A DNA stretch of 5,936 bases, from the NCBI GenBank assembly GCA_946885435.1, contig CAMPGL010000134.1, positions 1 to 5,936 of the forward strand. The letters run 5' to 3'. This document shows positions 4,040 through 5,936 of the stretch, piece by piece (position 1 is the first letter of the stretch; each line of letters opens with the position of its first letter). This DNA is from an uncultured Brevundimonas sp. Lineage in GTDB: Bacteria; Pseudomonadota; Alphaproteobacteria; Caulobacterales; Caulobacteraceae. The position numbers were made by a program, and so were the translations under genes. Under the pieces are notes generated by a model. That model saw only the letters and a list, made by a program, of their open reading frames with translations. It did no database searches and had not been told where the DNA came from.

Positions 4040-5936
4040 TTGAGCCAGGGCTTCGTCCATCTTCGTGTCCGGTCGGCCTATTCGCTGCTGGAAGGGGCGA
4101 TCAAGGCGGGCAAGCTCGGGCGCATGGCCGCCGATGCGCAGATGCCCGCGGTGGCCATCGCGGACCGGGCCAATCTGTTCGGCGCTCTGGAATTCAGCCA
4201 GGCCTGCCGCGAGGCGGGCGTTCAACCGATCATCGGCTGCGCCATTCCCGTCACCGGCATTGGCGGTCGCAAGGCCGAACGCTGGGCCAAGGTCCCGACC
4301 GTCGTCCTGCTGGCGCAGGACGAGACCGGCTGGGCCAACCTCACCGTCCTGTCGTCGGCGGCCTTCCTCGACATCGATCCGGCCGACGAGCCCGCGGTGC
4401 CGTGGGAACGGGTGAAGGCGCACTCCGAGGGACTGATCCTGCTGTCCGGCGGGCCGGACGGTCCTGTCGATCCGCTGTTCGTGCAGGATCGCCAGACCGA
4501 CGCGCGGGCGGCGCTATCGGAGATGAAGACGGTCTTCGGCGACCGCTTCTATGTCGAGCTTCAGCGGCACGACCTCAACGAGGAGCGCGCGGCCGAGCCG
4601 GGACTGGTAAGTTTCGCCTACGACCATGACGTCCCGCTGGTCGCGACCAACGACGTCTATTTCGGCCCGCCTCACATGGCCAAGGCGCACGACGCCCTGC
4701 TGTGCATCTCGGACGGGGCCTTCCTGGGCCAGGACGACCGCCGCAAGATCACGCCCGAGCACTGGTTCAAGCCCGCCGAGGACATGCGCCGGCTGTTCGC
4801 CGATCTCCCGGAGGCCTGCGACAACACCCTCGACATCGCCCGGCGCTGCGCCTTCCTCGTCACCCCGCGTGATCCCATCCTGCCGCGCTTCGACACCGGC
4901 CAGGGCCGCTCCGAGCCCGAGGAACTGGCCTGGCAGGCGCGCGAGGGGCTGAAGGCCCGGCTGTCCGGCCTGACGCTCGCCGCCGACGAGGCGGACTACT
5001 GGGCCCGGCTGGAGCGCGAGATTGGCGTCATCCAGCAGATGGGCTTCTCCGGCTACTTCCTGATCGTGTCGGACTTCATCAAATGGGCCAAGGCGCACGG
5101 CGTCCCTGTCGGTCCCGGCCGCGGCTCCGGGGCCGGCTCCATGGTCGCCTGGGCCATGTCGATCACGGACCTGGACCCGCTGCGCTTTGGCCTTCTGTTC
5201 GAGCGCTTCCTCAACCCGGAGCGGGTCTCGATGCCCGACTTCGACATCGATTTCTGCCAGGAACGCCGCGAGGCGGTCATCGACTACGTCCAGCAGAAGT
5301 ACGGCGACGACCGCGTCGCCCAGATCATCACCTTCGGCACGCTCCAGGCCCGCGCCGTCCTGCGCGACGTCGGCCGGGTCATGCAGATGCCGCTCGGGCA
5401 GGTCGATCGTCTGGCCAAGATGGTGCCGAACAATCCGGCCAACCCGGTCACCCTGGAGCAGGCGGTCGAGCTTGAGCCCCGCCTGAAGGAGGCCAAGGCT
5501 TCGGATCGCACGGTCGAGGTCCTGATCGAGACCTCTCTCCGGCTGGAGGGCCTCTACCGCAACGCCTCGACCCACGCCGCCGGCATCGTCATCGGCGACC
5601 GACCGCTGGTCGAGCTGGCTCCGCTCTACAAGGACCCACGCTCGGACATCCCCGCGACCCAGTACAACATGAAGTGGGTCGAGAGCGCCGGCCTGGTGAA
5701 GTTCGACTTCCTGGGCCTCAAGACGCTGACGGTTCTCGACCGGGCGGTCGGCTATCTGAGGAAGCGCGGCGTCGAGCTGGACCTGCTCAACCTGCCGCTC
5801 GAGGACACCAAGACCTACGAGCTGATGGCGTCGGGTCAGACGATCGGGGTGTTCCAGCTCGAAAGCCAGGGCATGCGCGATACGCTGCGCAAGATGCGCT
5901 GCGAGAGCCTGGAGGAGATCATCGCCCTGATCTCGC
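4040..5936 (+). CDS. dnaE: DNA polymerase III alpha subunit, 5' part (truncated by window end)
   Basis: This is the replicative polymerase of family C. The frame is open from TTG 4040 to the window edge: 632 codons of a protein usually near 1,150 residues. It begins with the PHP domain: [18 protein letters not shown] at 5-22, closely like E. coli DnaE. PHP metal ligands are partly replaced (R9 and R11 in the first motif, ADRANLFG at 41-48), so proofreading probably depends on a separate DnaQ. The polymerase core shows [15 protein letters not shown] (358-372), [19 protein letters not shown] (387-405) with catalytic D400 and D402, and [10 protein letters not shown] with D556, matching E. coli D401, D403 and D555. 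An in-frame TGA at 4034-4036 limits the start. TTG 4040 has AAAGGG 7 bases upstream and gives an N-terminus aligned with homologues, whereas the next ATG (residue 29) would delete the first PHP motif. No motif of the error-prone ImuC/DnaE2 branch was specifically seen. Confidence 0.96.
   Translation, partial: MSQGFVHLRVRSAYSLLEGAIKAGKLGRMAADAQMPAVAIADRANLFGALEFSQACREAGVQPIIGCAIPVTGIGGRKAERWAKVPTVVLLAQDETGWANLTVLSSAAFLDIDPADEPAVPWERVKAHSEGLILLSGGPDGPVDPLFVQDRQTDARAALSEMKTVFGDRFYVELQRHDLNEERAAEPGLVSFAYDHDVPLVATNDVYFGPPHMAKAHDALLCISDGAFLGQDDRRKITPEHWFKPAEDMRRLFADLPEACDNTLDIARRCAFLVTPRDPILPRFDTGQGRSEPEELAWQAREGLKARLSGLTLAADEADYWARLEREIGVIQQMGFSGYFLIVSDFIKWAKAHGVPVGPGRGSGAGSMVAWAMSITDLDPLRFGLLFERFLNPERVSMPDFDIDFCQERREAVIDYVQQKYGDDRVAQIITFGTLQARAVLRDVGRVMQMPLGQVDRLAKMVPNNPANPVTLEQAVELEPRLKEAKASDRTVEVLIETSLRLEGLYRNASTHAAGIVIGDRPLVELAPLYKDPRSDIPATQYNMKWVESAGLVKFDFLGLKTLTVLDRAVGYLRKRGVELDLLNLPLEDTKTYELMASGQTIGVFQLESQGMRDTLRKMRCESLEEIIALIS

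Noticed and set aside
3623..4423. Minus-strand open frame spanning the promoter region, the sidA-like gene and the dnaE start
   Set aside because: It overlaps three independent supported features and encodes no recognisable motif.
4514..5575. Minus-strand open frame of about 350 codons opposite dnaE
   Set aside because: The plus frame contains the catalytic polymerase motifs in perfect order; the opposite frame is a compositional shadow.
1..5936. Mobile elements, CRISPR arrays, tRNA or rRNA genes, or a defence system
   Set aside because: No terminal inverted repeats, transposase motifs, regularly spaced direct repeats, cloverleaf-like segments or toxin-antitoxin/nuclease modules were seen; nearly all DNA is accounted for by the listed genes.

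Overview
The window is GC-rich and densely coding, and it most resembles chromosomal DNA of an alphaproteobacterium of the order Caulobacterales (Caulobacter/Brevundimonas-like). The main reasons are a LexA box of the alphaproteobacterial type (GTTC-N7-GTTC, read on the minus strand), a 29-codon membrane peptide gene that looks like the Caulobacter SOS division inhibitor sidA, and its position just upstream of dnaE. GTG and TTG starts are used for two of the genes. The taxonomic assignment is inferred from these features, not from a database search.

Layout from left to right. (1) At 1-898 lie the last codons of a probable tatB, overlapping in ATGA the start of a complete tatC. These encode part of the twin-arginine translocase. 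(2) A GTG-started gene for a secreted lipoprotein zinc peptidase of family M28 (927-1907) follows on the same strand, with a GC-rich hairpin at the end of tatC between them. (3) After a 66-base gap with overlapping hairpins at the ribosome binding site comes a serralysin-type M10 metalloprotease (1974-3326). It has a short in-phase block of RTX nonapeptides, has no N-terminal signal peptide and presumably leaves by a type I secretion system encoded elsewhere. (4) Convergent to it, with its stop only 3 bases away, is an unrecognised four-helix inner-membrane protein on the minus strand (3330-3755). (5) The 106-base divergent region 3756-3861 holds a promoter whose -10 overlaps a perfect LexA box. 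It drives the 29-aa sidA-like peptide (3862-3951). (6) From 4040 to the right edge runs the first 632 codons of dnaE, the replicative DNA polymerase III alpha subunit, starting at TTG and cut by the window end.

The left half is about protein export and extracellular or periplasmic proteolysis. The right half is about replication and the DNA-damage response. In Caulobacter, SidA is made when LexA is inactivated and blocks division through FtsW, so a sidA-like gene beside dnaE fits a checkpoint function. No tRNA, rRNA, CRISPR array, insertion sequence or defence system was seen. The item most worth following up is the SOS-controlled micropeptide and whether the same LexA box also controls the divergent membrane gene.
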